Part shown: in pieces, positions 20,634 through 30,930 of the stretch
How the letters are laid out: each line of letters opens with the position of its first letter
Numbering within the stretch: position 1 is the first letter of the stretch
Assembly (NCBI GenBank): GCA_904066235.2
Contig: CAJFCV020000005.1
Location: 11,961,501 to 12,025,500 of the forward strand
Source: Bursaphelenchus xylophilus
Taxonomy: Eukaryota > Nematoda > Chromadorea > Rhabditida > Aphelenchoididae
DNA length: 64,000 nt
Direction: 5' to 3'
Notes under the pieces: model-generated
Seen by the model: only the letters and a program-made list of their open reading frames with translations
What the model was told of the DNA's origin: nothing
Database searches by the model: none
Made by a program: the position numbers and the translations under genes

Positions 20634-21225
20634 CAAGGAAAGTACTTTTATGGGGGCTCCTACTTTTTGACGGGACATATCTCAAAAAATCAGAAAAAAT
20701 GTGCTGGTCAAGGATATATAAATCTTAGCTGCCCATTTTAGGTTTTTAGGGGTGAAAATGCCAAAAAACTGGCTTAATTTCCCTACAAAAGGCGCAGCAT
20801 TCGAAACGATAAAAAGCGCACTCGGTCTCTTCCTTCGGAAGAGAGCGATGTGGCCGAGTGGTTAGTGCCGTAGTCTGGGAATCAAGAGGGGTGATGCCGC
20901 ACGGGTTCGATTTCCCTTTTGGGCTGAATCAACTTTTTTTGAAGTTGAAGGTCGGAAAAATAAATTTTTGGGCCAAGACTGTCTTATTACGTCTTAGAAA
21001 CTCAATAAACACCATTTTAAGCCAAAATAAAAATTGTAAACCTGTGAAAAATTAAGCGAAAAGGGGTTCATATAGGACTTTAAGTCAACTTCCGATTGAG
21101 TTTTCACCCCTAAAAACCTAAAATGGGCAGCTAAGATTTATATATCCTTGATCAGCACATTTTTTCTGATTTTTTGAGATATGTCCCGTCAAAAAGTAGG
21201 AGCCCCCATAAAAGTACTTTCCTTG
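20634..21225. mobile_element. tRNA-bearing foldback element, copy 1
   Basis: CAAGGAAAGTACTTTTATGG at the left and the reverse at the right (arms about 125 bp, nearly identical). Flanks are TTA on both sides, so a 3-bp target duplication is possible. The unpaired middle holds a short hairpin (CTCTTCCTTCGGAAGAG), a tRNA-like unit and a T-run. Copies 2 and 3 are at 50695 and 53341. It lies in an intron of the LAPTM-like gene. Confidence 0.88.
20844..20941 (+). tRNA. tRNA-like unit in foldback copy 1 (Pol III A and B boxes, T-run); probably not a functional tRNA
   Basis: TGGCCGAGTGG at 20851 matches the A-box and D-arm of long-variable-arm (Leu/Ser-type) tRNAs. GGGTTCGATT at 20903 matches the B-box and T-loop. 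Between them the loop reads CTGGGAA, which would put GGG at the anticodon place. The anticodon stem pairs poorly and I see no convincing acceptor stem. TTTTTTT at about 20934 could end Pol III transcription. Copies 2 and 3 keep the same boxes. Confidence 0.5.
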
Positions 21226-21383
21226 TTAGAACTGAAAATCAAATAAAAAAAAAAATAAAAATAAAAATTTCAAAATTCGCGAAAAAAATGTAATAACAAA
21301 GTCGAAAATAAAAAAATCATTTTTCGCGATTTTCCCAAAAAGGAAAAAAAATCCAAAAACTATCAAAAAATATAATAAAAAGC

Positions 21384-21531
21384 ATCAGTCTGTCGGGAAA
21401 ATAATGAGGTCTCTGTCGCTGCACCGATCAAAAATAAAAATCATTTTGATTTTGCCGCGACACAATTCATCTTCCCGGCGATGCGATTTTCGATGCGACA
21501 GAGTGCACATTATTTTCCCGACAGACTGAGA
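21384..21531. mobile_element. Palindromic MITE, type A, complete
   Basis: ATCAGTCTGTCGGGAAAATAA to TTATTTTCCCGACAGACTGA. Confidence 0.88.
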
Positions 21532-21961
21532 TTCAACAAAAAATCTTCGTCACCAAAAAACACCATAAAAAATTCAACACCCCGCTCCATTGACGGATCT
21601 AAATTTAAAATCGTAATAGCTCATTCTTCAAATGCACGGGCCTTATAAAGAATTCCATAAAAAGCACATCCGAAAAAGGGGCCAAAATTCGCCCGACGTC
21701 ACGACCCACGATCCTGAGGGAGAAATGAAAAATATGAGTTGAACATGACGCTATAGAGGGGAGAGGTTCAAATGGCCATCAGACAAATGTTTGGGCCGCG
21801 AAAAGGTGTCGAGTTGTATCGTCATATAATAAAAGCCACGATAAAAGGGCAAATATGGGGAAATTGGAGAGGACGAAAAAAAGTGTTTTGATCGAATTTT
21901 TTGTCGGTGAAATTTTTTGGGATTATAGGCAAAATGTATAAATTTATAAAGTAAAGAAGGA
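21532..21961. other. No gene seen
   Basis: AT-rich DNA with no open frame supported by splice sites and no repeat that I recognise from elsewhere in the window. Confidence 0.4.
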
Positions 21962-22100
21962 TATCAGTCTGTCGGGAAAATAATGAGCAAAATTTCGAGT
22001 GGAAAGCAATCTGATTTTGCCCACGACACAATTCAGTTTCTCGACGGCGATGCGATTTTCGATGCGACAGACTGCTCATTATTTTCCCGACAGACTGATA
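21962..22100. mobile_element. Palindromic MITE, type A, complete
   Basis: TATCAGTCTGTCGGG at the left, CCCGACAGACTGATA at the right; both ends match the family consensus over the full terminal repeat. Confidence 0.92.
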
Positions 22101-22225
22101 GCAAGTATGCTGTAAGATAGGCGACCTATTAATTGCTGAAAAAATGCGGCTTTTTCTTTGTAATGATAGCGGAAACTTTAAATGGCGAGGCCTTAAAATT
22201 AGGTGTTAAATTTATATTTGATCTA

Positions 22226-22481
22226 CAGTGGGACTTGATCCAATGGCAAAAAAGATACCATTTTGCTTCCATGAAGTACCAAAAATGTGGCAAAATACCT
22301 CCCTCTCCAAGTGAAAAAACGCAGATTTCAAAAGCGCACCCGCTCTTTTTGTGAGGAAAGAAGGGGCGCCATTCAAAACGAAGTGTCTTCACTTGAAGAG
22401 GGAAGCATTTTGCCACATTTTTTGATACTTCCCGGATGCAAAATGGTACGTTTTTTTGCCACCAGATCAGATCCCCCACTG
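22226..22481. mobile_element. Family D MITE, complete
   Basis: TA, CAGTGGGACTTGATCCAATG ... GATCAGATCCCCCACTG, TA. The central GC-rich box CGCACCCGCTCTTTTTGTGA is shared with the other three copies. Confidence 0.85.
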
Positions 22482-23376
22482 TACATGGGCTGTTTAGCAA
22501 CACTTCCCAGACTTTTCTCATTTCGACGTCTAGACGATCACCCGCAGTAACTCATCCCGATAAAACCCACACCCACTACCCACCCCATAACTCCCCACTT
22601 TACTTCCATCTCCCAAAAATGGCCTGCAGATTACTGGAGGGACATAAAATTGATTTAGAGCCAAATCGCCGCCGGAAACGAGACTTTTTCGTTTGTTTTT
22701 AAACCGATTTCCGACGTTTTTCAAGACGCAGATTGCATATTTATGAAAACCGAAAAAATGGAGGATGAAAGGTTTCCTGGTCGGGCAAAGATCGGGATTA
22801 GGGAACATGATAAAGAGTCTACGTACTTTCTGAAACGATTACTATTTTGGGATTTTAAGAAAAGACGCTAAATCTTGGCCAAAAAACTTTTTTAAGCCCT
22901 ATAAAAAATTAAAATTTTTCGTCGAAAATTTTACAACTTTTCGATTTTTTTTCAAAAAATTTCAATTCTTATTAAAAAAGCTTAAAAAAAATTCAAAAAC
23001 ATATTCTAAAAATCGGTTTTACATAAAATAAAACCATAATTTCTGGGCCACTTTCTCAGAACACTCCAAACAAAACCTAAATGGACAATAAAAGCGAAAG
23101 CGCGCGGTTATAACGACAATGTGTCGAGTAAATTTGATTCCGCGTTTTTTTTCTCGCCGTCCTTTTGGCAAATTTCCATAACTTTTTTTAGCGCTCTTCT
23201 CCCCCTCAGAAGACCCTAGCCCGCGGCTAAATAAGCTCAGTAAAGAGTGTCTATTTCAGGGAAAACGAGGTTAGGGCAAGTGCAGTTTGAGGGCAAATTA
23301 TTCGAAAAAAAAGATTTGAGAAGAACGTGCCAAGCGTTTTTAAAAAAAATCGCGTTGGCAAAATTGAACAAGACCT
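22482..23376. other. No gene seen
   Basis: Low-complexity C-rich and AT-rich DNA. Open frames here are short and lack paired splice sites. Confidence 0.4.
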
Positions 23377-23655
23377 ATCAGTCTGTCGGTAAAATAATGT
23401 GGCACTGTACATGACTAAACAATGATATAGTATCAGCCTGTCGGGAAAATAATGTGGATTTGTCGCAAAGCGATCATAGGCGCGACAAATCAAAATTATC
23501 AGCCTGTCGGTAAAATAACGAGCCCTCTATCGTATCGAAAATCGCATCGCCGCCGAGAAAATGAATAGTGTCGCGGCAAAATCAAATTGCTTTTTCAATT
23601 CAGCGACGGCATTGGTGCTGCGACATTGTGCTCAATATTTTTCCGACAGACTGAT
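23377..23655. mobile_element. Three MITE ends in a row: type C fragments followed by a complete type A-like copy
   Basis: Left ends at 23377, 23431 (with TGTGGATTTGTCGC) and 23498, and one right end at 23655. The last 160 bp form a full copy; the others lack partners. Confidence 0.75.
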
Positions 23656-23721
23656 ATATCGCCATTTCCATCAAGAAATAAAATAAAAATTTAGATACTA
23701 GTCAACGGTAGAGTTGCTGGA

Positions 23722-23900
23722 GTGATTTGGCAATGCGCACTGTGCAAAAAACCAGGGTGCAAGCGGTCCCGAAAAAAGCCTTTTGCACATTGCAAAAAGC
23801 AAGAAATTGCACAGTGCAGAGGCCGCTTTTTATGGTGACTTTGCATGTCGTCAAAATCACTCCACTCGGGTTTGTGAACGGACTAGTAGCCCGACAGCAT
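23722..23900. repeat. GCACTGTGC-family palindromic element, near complete
   Basis: GTTGCTGGAGTGATTT left; AAATCACTCCACTCGG right; GCACTGTGC and GCACAGTGC inside. Ends and order match the copy at 37775. Confidence 0.7.
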
Positions 23901-23929
23901 CGAGAGACTGAGAGACCAACAACATCATG

Positions 23930-24200
23930 ATACTGAGCGTAGACGCTTCAATAAAGCCCTATCCGAAACCCACGACCGTTTATGTCGGGGGGAACCCAAA
24001 CACTTACTGCCTGACTTCCCTGCCAGACAATACCCAATGTCCTCCGGACATTCGCGGAATCGGTTCGCGGGCGGGAATAATGGCAGAACGGAACTTCCCC
24101 AAATCTGTTATTGGTTCCGAAACCGCCGGAAAGGGGCGTTTGAGAAGACGGTGAACGAACAATGGCGGTTCCCCTATCGAATAACACATATTTTTCCATT
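23930..24200. other. Coding-like segment of uncertain strand
   Basis: GC-richer than its surroundings and open on both strands. The plus strand offers an ATG frame with PYPKPTTVYVGGNPNTYC. The minus strand offers two ATG frames (starting MEKYVLFDRG and MCYSIGEPPL) that both run into a consensus donor, GTAAGTGTT, at about 24009. The good donor and the strand of the other genes favour minus. I recognise no family and cannot choose a frame. Confidence 0.3.
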
Positions 24201-24206
24201 TTTCTA

Positions 24207-24282
24207 TCAGTCTATCGGGAAAATAATGAGCATTTTGACGCGTCGACAACCGTATTGCCGCTGAGGATATGAATTGTGTCAT
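24207..24282. mobile_element. MITE left half (type A)
   Basis: TATCAGTCTATCGGGAAAATAA then TGAGCATT; the right half is missing. Confidence 0.65.
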
Positions 24283-26006
24283 TATTATTAAATACGACAA
24301 ACTGATATTCGAAATCGAAGATACCATCTTTTCAGAAACTTTTAAGGAGAAGAAATCTGAGAGCTACGTTTTTACGGAGCATGATATCTTAAATCAACAA
24401 GGAACAGATCTTAAAATTCACCTAAAGCCTATCCGAGCATATGTTGGCGCTGATTTGCATAAGTTCGCTCATTCCCTATAAAAGCCACGGATCTGGTCAT
24501 TTTACAATCACTTTTCCCGCTGTTGTGCGAAATAAATACTTCCTTCTTGGTCCTCTCGTCTTCTCCTACCCGTCGATCCCACTTCAAATCCCATTCTCAC
24601 CTGGACAGCCAGTACATGGGGGCTCAGCCAGTAAAGCATAGGTGAACTTTTTACGGCTTATTATAAGATGAGTACGCTGGCACTGAGAATAGCACCTGTA
24701 CGGCGAATAAAAGGGAAGTGTAAGCCTCAGTCATCATTGACCTTTTGAATATCACACAAGTCGAAAAGCAAGAAAAAATAAACCGAGTTGAAAAGTGTGC
24801 TACAAAAAGAATTACGAGTGAATAATGCGCCTAAAGCACGGCGATTGTCGCGACTTGGCACGCGGTAATGCCACTATTTACTTTTTGAGAAATTTCCGAG
24901 ATTAGACTAATGCTGGCGCTCTGAAAAACGGTTGAGATCTTTAAGTCAAAACGTGAGGAAGACGACTTGGGAGACATTTTTTTATAAGTCAGCTCGTAAA
25001 GTCACTGGGGTGATTTCTGCGACATGCACTGTGAGAAAGAAGGCTTACTTTGCACTGTCCACTTATGGCTTTTTCCATCGTTCAAATAGATGCCCTTTAC
25101 AGAAAAATTTGAAAAGAATCCAGTCTATAGGATGGGGTTCCTTATACAATATTTATATTTTCTAAAAGCCGGCTTTTTAATCTACTACCATGCCAAGTTT
25201 TAGCCCTCTAGCTCCAACGGATATCGAGATATGGAGAGAGAAAGCAAGCGCATTCCGAAAAAAGAATAGAAAACGTCGCGGAGATCGGTTGTGTCCCAAA
25301 ATTACAGAATGCCGTGCACCTTTCTAATAGGCTATTTACAGAAAAACATGAAAAAAATCCGAGCCCAAGGACAAAAGTTATCCATTTCAACTATACTTTG
25401 CTCCTGTACCCTTATTTAATATTGAATCCTACAACATCTACGCACTGCGTACATTTTTCAACTACAATCTTGCACTGATATACTCTCTAGATTGTAGATT
25501 GTAAAGTGCGCTTACGTTGCGTGCCACAAAGTACCATAAGCGTGCCACGCGAGGTGTTGACTTTACACTCGCTTCCAAAATAAGGTAATCGTAAAGTAGG
25601 GGCAAAAAGTTACAAAACTTTTCATCTTTATAAGAGCTGTAAAGAGAGTAAAAATTTTAATTGGAAATTCAAAAAAAAATTAAAATTCAAAGGCAGAACA
25701 ACAAAAAATTTTTGTCTGGACTACGCAAATTAACGTGATTAGATCGTCTTTTTTCTTGGCTTCCGATGAAAAACAGATTTTTCGGGGGAAGTTCCGCACT
25801 TTGACGCCTGAGAAAACAGCGAGGAAGGTCTTATTTTTGTGCACGGTAGACAACAATATTATGCTTGAGACGACAAAAGAGCACCTCTCAAGGACTTTGA
25901 GTCCGTTTCCGTTAATGGTACGAGATCCCAAGGCAAACAGCAACCACTCAAAGCTTGTGTTCACCGTCTACTGCACAGTTCTTTGCTGCCAGACATTCAC
26001 TCAGCT
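24283..26006. other. No gene seen
   Basis: 1.7 kb without a recognisable gene. An eroded GCACTGTGC-type piece is at 25005-25065. A short inverted stretch around 25470-25520 (TTGCACTGATATACTCTC and AGATTGTAAAGTGCG) is all else I see. Confidence 0.4.
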
Positions 26007-26162
26007 TATCTGTCTGTCGGGAAAATAATGAGCATAACGTCGCTGTTCCAATCGCGTCGCTGAAGTGACAAGCATTTTTTTGTCGCAACACGATTCATTC
26101 ACTCAGCGGCGATGCGATTTTCGCCGCGACAGATTGCTCATTATTTTCCCGACAGACTGGTA
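26007..26162. mobile_element. Palindromic MITE, type A, complete
   Basis: TATCTGTCTGTCGGGAAAATAA to TTATTTTCCCGACAGACTGGTA. Confidence 0.88.
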
Positions 26163-26184
26163 AGAAAAATGCAAAAAACCCTGG

Positions 26185-26305
26185 CTTTTGCACCGTGCAT
26201 TTCAAGTTTTAAAAAGTTCAAAATGCACTGTGCGTTGACGACAAACGCGGGGAAAAAGTTCAAAATGCACTGTGCGGAAGAGAACAAATGTCCATGCACT
26301 TTATG
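26185..26305. repeat. GCACTGTGC-motif cluster
   Basis: ATGCACTGTGCG occurs twice, about 50 bp apart, each after AAAAAGTTCAAA. The cluster ends with GTCCATGCACTTTATGAAAA, a tail seen at other clusters. Confidence 0.65.
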
Positions 26306-26443
26306 AAAATGCAAAATGCAAGCTCGAGATCTCACAAAACCCTTGGAAAATAGCGACTTCAATCTGTGCCGATTTTCATCAAAATTTGAGCGTCGTAGAT
26401 CACCCGTATCCTTTGTAAATCTACATCCAAATTCTCAGACTTT

Positions 26444-26599
26444 CATCAGTCTGTCGGGAAAATAATGTGGATTTGTCGAAGAAAGAAATATCTCCTTCAA
26501 ATCGTCAACCTTGCGACGACGAAAGTTGGTTCGCGACGGCGACAAAACAAGGCATTTTTCTGCGATAAATCCACATTATTTTCCCGACAGACTGATAAC
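26444..26599. mobile_element. Palindromic MITE, type C, complete
   Basis: CAGTCTGTCGGGAAAATAA, then TGTGGATTTGTCGAAG; right end CGATAAATCCACATTATTTT. This is the cleanest type C copy. Confidence 0.9.
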
Positions 26600-26726
26600 A
26601 GAAAAACTAATCGCCAACAGAGCTTTAAAGATATAAAAATCCCCTAAAATTCCCCGCCACACCCACAATGCACCCTGAACGCACCCATCGCAGCGCCATT
26701 ACTTAGTTTAAGTAGCTGTTCGCCCG

Positions 26727-26936
26727 TCAATCCGTCAAGCCCTTTCCCAGACCATGTAATTTGCCCTTCTCTTCGGCGGGCACAAAGAATTTTGCGGCAC
26801 GGAATTTCGTCGTAACCTGATTAGGGATAATTGCTTTAGCTGGAATTTGAATAAATATGTTATCTTGAAAGTTATTCGCTACTCCGTTAATGGAGCGGAC
26901 GTAAGTTGAAGGGTTGAATAGATTGAAATAGAGGGC
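26727..26936 (-). CDS. Orphan terminal exon, 69 codons, function unknown
   Basis: After an AACAG acceptor the minus strand is open to a TGA at 26727. Composition is coding-like: ALYFNLFNPSTYVRSINGV, FQDNIFIQIPAKAIIP, FFVPAEEKGKLHGLGK. No upstream exon could be joined to it with confidence. The GC-richer block at 28330-28600 is a possible partner but has ambiguous frames. I recognise no family. Confidence 0.35.
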   Translation of the reverse strand, partial: ALYFNLFNPSTYVRSINGVANNFQDNIFIQIPAKAIIPNQVTTKFRAAKFFVPAEEKGKLHGLGKGLTD

Positions 26937-27306
26937 CTGTTAGGGATAAAATGTAAAAAAACGAATGCTAGATGTAAATGAAGGTAAATAATGAGGCATA
27001 ATAAAAATGTTATGTGGGTTCTGCATGAATGTGTGGGTTGGAAAATGTTGAGATGAAAAGTCTAACGAGGTCATTGCGGCTTGATATTTTACCCAAAGCC
27101 CACTGTTATGGCTGCGGTAATTACATTTATTTGAGGTATTAGTAGCAGCTGGGGCCAAAGACAAACGGGCTATATTTGGTTGATATAGACTTTAGTCAAA
27201 ATAGGGGCCATTTATGAAAATAAATATGCTAAGAATCTTGCATACAGGACGCGTTAATTCAAGGAAAATTGCTGCGAAAAAGCTCTGCGAAGGCTTTGAT
27301 GACAAC

Positions 27307-27449
27307 TATCAGTCTGTCGGGAAAATAATGAGGACTCTGCCGCATCGGAAATCATATCGCCGAAAAGGAAATTTATTATGGCAAAAGCGCTTCAGCGACG
27401 CGATCAGCGCAGCCGACATGGCGCTTATTATTTTCCCGACAGATTGATA
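27307..27449. mobile_element. Palindromic MITE, type A, complete
   Basis: TATCAGTCTGTCGGGAAAATAA to TTATTTTCCCGACAGATTGATA. Confidence 0.88.
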
Positions 27450-27479
27450 TTCCATCCAAAAAATTTTGAGCCACCGTGC

Positions 27480-27631
27480 ATCACTCTGTCGGGAAAATAA
27501 CGACGAGTCGTTGCGCCTTGAAATCGTCTATCTTGCAACGACGACCGCAGCTGGAAATTTGGTGCGCGATAACGGTGAGGCGAGACATTTTGATGCGAAA
27601 ATCCGCCGTTATTTTCCCGACAGACTGATAT
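27480..27631. mobile_element. Palindromic MITE, hybrid of types B and C
   Basis: The left inner module reads CGACGAGTCGTTGC and the right reads AAATCCGCCG. The middle ATCGTCTATCTTGCAACGACG resembles the type C copy at 26444. It looks like a recombinant. Confidence 0.78.
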
Positions 27632-27689
27632 TTTTGCCGTCGCATTCAAAAAAAAATTATATAGGTAGCAGATAAGGGAAATCGCAATG

Positions 27690-27830
27690 GTAGTGCAGAA
27701 AACGGAAATGCACTGCGCAATCTTGCTTTTTTGAGTCATGTGCACGGTGCAAAATTTGGTTTTCAAAAATGCGTTTTTTCGGAATTTCCACGGTTCGGGT
27801 GGCAGAAAATTCTCAAGACTTTTTGGATGG
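27690..27830. repeat. GCACTGTGC-motif cluster, eroded
   Basis: AAATGCACTGCGCAATCTTG and CATGTGCACGGTGCAAAATT lie between two type B-like MITEs. Confidence 0.5.
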
Positions 27831-27851
27831 AGTAGCGCCTTTTAAAGTATA

Positions 27852-28004
27852 TATCAGTCTGTCGGGAAAATAACGCCGGGTCGTCGCATCTAAATGTCTC
27901 GCCTCACCGCTATCGCGCACCAAATCTCCAGCTGCGGCCGCCAAAGCGATGATGGGCGATTCCGAGGCGCGACGATTCGCCGTTATTTTCCCGACAGACT
28001 GATA
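27852..28004. mobile_element. Palindromic MITE, type B, complete
   Basis: TATCAGTCTGTCGGG, then CGCCGGGTCGTCGC; right end GATTCGCCGTTATTTTCCCG. The interior keeps CGCTATCGCGCACCAAAT. Confidence 0.9.
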
Positions 28005-28329
28005 TGAAATGTCTAGTTTACGCTTTCCAGAAACAACCGATATTTTTGAGTCGATAATTGCTCGGGATTTGGGATTTTTTGGAGAATGGTGAACCCGCTT
28101 TTTCCTGCAGGAAATTCGAAATAAGGCAGAAAACACTTTTTCTCTGACCGTCTCTCTTCCTTTTCCGCAGCCTATTGTTTGAAAAAAACGCTGAATTTTT
28201 CAGCGTTGCCTGCCAAGCGCTAGCCAAAATTTTTCCCAATTTCTACGCAACATAAATGATCATTTTTCATTAGCATTTTTCGCTGAAGCGAACGCCTCCC
28301 CCAACCACCAAAAATTTTCCCTTACCGAG

Positions 28330-28600
28330 CAATTTGTGCTCCTCCAAGACATGTTACATACGATTCCGTCGACAGAAATCCTTATACATGTCACTCAAAT
28401 TAACATTGACCCGCCATTGACCCGACGAACGCTCATTGCGGGTATTTTTGAAGCGAAACGAATCTCCCCGCCATCCAAAAGCTCTCCCCAATTTGTAGTC
28501 GAAATCCCCAGAGGGCCTGACCTCATTCTCGACATTTTTTTTTTGCAAATACCAACCGCTGTAACTCATCTCCGAACTTGGGGCGGGGGGTAAATTGCGA
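28330..28600. other. Coding-like segment of uncertain strand and frame
   Basis: All frames are unusually open and GC-richer than the flanks. Plus frame: ITRRTL-like stretch and SSPQFVVEIPRGPDLILD. Minus frames: WGELLDGGEIRFASKIP and PRPKFGDELQRLVFAKKK, which would join only across a run of ten A. A consensus donor (GTAAGGG) follows on the minus strand at about 28326. It could hold an exon damaged by a homopolymer indel. No family recognised. Confidence 0.25.
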
Positions 28601-29379
28601 ACCCGCTGTGGAGAGTGCTACTTTTTCGAGCTAATCTAGTAGCATAAAAAGGGTCTTTTTTTAGGAAAAAAACTGAAATTAATAAAGAATAGGGTACAAA
28701 TTGGACTTGTTGACGTCTAATAGGCTGCAAAATGAGAGACAAAGTTGCAATAGCCAAGGGGAAATGAGAAAAACTACAAAAACTCTCATCTCATCCAATT
28801 TTCGCGCAATTTTCTTCCCCAAAAAGCTACAAGAACCTCTGCAATTTTTCCGAGTTCATGACTTTTCCGACTTTTTCCGGATGAACAGACCTTCACAAAT
28901 GGTCGTAATTTTGGTCATTGATACTATCGAAGGCATCGGAATGCCACGAAATTGCCTAATCCATTCAAAATTCTTGGCTGTATAGAAAGTAAATGGCCGC
29001 TTTTCCTCTCCAGGATGATATCATTCCAACGCATTTTGGCGATAAAAAACTGTTTACAGTTGGAGAGAAAAAATATGGAGCGCAAAGGGCATTGTTTCAT
29101 CAAGTTACATTCAGCGCTTAGGCCCATATTTCACGGCCAACAACTTCCAAAGCGCATCAGGAAGTTCGGGAAGATGTTGTTTCTAAATCCGTGCAGGCAA
29201 TAACTTGCGAAGAACGCAATAAATCTCAATTTGAATTGAAAAAAGATGGGATACAAAGTTGTATATGGGCGGTGGAAAAAAAAAAGTTGGCCTATACATT
29301 ATACATATGCGAAGTTTACTGGACCGGCCAGAGTCAAGGCGAATTTTCAAAAGAGGCAAAAAAGCTTACAATATAGAAT
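28601..29379. other. No gene called
   Basis: Several open frames (for example plus strand 28800-28985) but no pair of splice sites and no known motif. No repeat family recognised. Confidence 0.35.
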
Positions 29380-29430
29380 ATCAGCCTGTCGGGAAAATAA
29401 TGAGCACTCTGTCGCATCGGAACTGGTAAT
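29380..29430. mobile_element. MITE left end (type A)
   Basis: TATCAGCCTGTCGGGAAAATAA, then TGAGCACTCTGTCGCATCGG. Truncated 90 bp before the next full copy. Confidence 0.7.
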
Positions 29431-29519
29431 GCCTTTTCTTCAGAAACCACAGCGAATTTTTGATCAGAAGTTGGCCGAATTCTGACAATTTTTTGAGAGT
29501 TTGTGCAGAAAAAGGCATT

Positions 29520-29676
29520 TATCAGTCTGTCGGGAAAATAATGAGCACTCCGTCGCTGCGAAAATCGAATCGCCGCCGAGAAAACGAACTGTGTCGCGGC
29601 AAAATCAAATTGCTTTTCCCTTCAGCGACGTGATCGGCGCATTACGCTCATTATGTTTTTCCTCTACAGACTGATA
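29520..29676. mobile_element. Palindromic MITE, type A, complete
   Basis: TATCAGTCTGTCGGG to TACAGACTGATA. The interior has the full box order (GAATCGCCGCCGAGAAAA, then GTGTCGCGGCAAAATCAAAT). Confidence 0.88.
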
Positions 29677-29948
29677 AGCCTACATAAAAAGGCTTAGAAT
29701 ACATATGGTGTTATAGTATAGAGAACAGTTCGAAACGAAGCTCAAAAATTTGTTTAGGGTCCTCAATGGGACACTTTTAGATTAGAAAATTGCCGGCGTT
29801 TTGCAGCCGAAGCCAACAAATATATTCAACGACCATTGCAGACAAGATTGATTATGGAAATTGAAGAGAGAAGGCCAGAGAAAAAACAGCTTGACAAAGA
29901 AATATTTTGCCAATCCTGTTAAAAAACCCCCCATTTTTGTGGAGTAAA

Positions 29949-30088
29949 GAGTGAGCACAGTGCCGTTGCGGCGATTGCGTCACTGCCGTGAAAAACAATT
30001 TTATTTTTTCCGCGAGACAATTCATTTTCTCGGCGGCGATGAGATTTTTGATCCGACAGAGTGCTCATTATTTTCCCGAAAAACTGAA
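29949..30088. mobile_element. Palindromic MITE, type A, eroded ends
   Basis: GAGTGAGCACAGTGCCGTTG to GTGCTCATTATTTTCCCGA; both outermost ends have diverged. Confidence 0.75.
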
Positions 30089-30780
30089 AAACAACCCTTT
30101 TCTGCAAAAACTCCAAAAAATTGTCGGAATTCGGCCAACTTCTCATCAAAGAAAAACTCGGTGGTTGCTGGAAAAGGCGTGCTAGAAGCCAGCCTCGATT
30201 CTGCTCCAATTTCTCTCTGCTCCAAGTCAAATATACCGCATTTTTCCCGTTTTTTTTGCAAACGGAATCTCTGATACACTTCCTCATCAAAGAGAATAAA
30301 AAACTCTGTGGCAGCGAACGTTGTTGCCTGCCATAACTCGGAAATTCATTCCCTCACTTCCGAATTCTGCAAGTCAAAACCCTGGGAACCCATGACATGG
30401 GCGTGAATGGAGCGCAGCTCCATCAATCCATCTTCCTCTTTGTTCCACCCTCAACGGCGAAAGTTGTCATGCCTGAAAGACGGATTCGTCACTCTCATAA
30501 TATTCGCAATAACTCGCGAGTACCGTTTTATCCAAATATAATATGCCTATATATACATTCATATATAATATATATATAAATATATTCAAGCGCGAGAAAA
30601 TTTTTATTGCAAAACAAAGAGGGGTTGGGAAATTGAGACGAGGGATGTCTCAAAGAAATTGGAAAAATAAAAAAATAGACTGGGAAATTGAGGATTAGCG
30701 AAGAAAGAAAATGAGAATACCGCGTGCCTGTTTTGTGAGTGGACAAATGAGTGTTGGGTCTGTCGGGAAAAATAGATGTT

Positions 30781-30930
30781 GTCTGTCTGTCGGGAAAATA
30801 ATGAGCACTCTGTCGCATCGAAAATTGTATCGCCGAGAAAATGATTAATATCGCGGCAAAATCAAATTGCTCTTCAATTCAGCGATCGGCGCTACGATAT
30901 TATGTTTATTATTTTCGCGACAGACTGATA
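30781..30930. mobile_element. Palindromic MITE, type A, with a duplicated left end
   Basis: GTCTGTCTGTCGGGAAAATAA opens the element. A second GTCTGTCGGGAAAAATAG lies 23 bp before it. The right end is TTATTTTCGCGACAGACTGATA. Confidence 0.82.

Noticed and set aside
20844..20941. A functional tRNA gene
   Set aside because: The anticodon stem and acceptor stem do not pair well, although the Pol III boxes are present. I keep it only as tRNA-like.
24269..24481. Plus-strand frame of 70 codons beginning MNCVIIIKYDKL
   Set aside because: Part of it (ATCGAAGATACCATC...TTTCAGAAACTTTT) recurs next to a MITE at 44520, so it is probably repeat-linked, and there are no splice sites.
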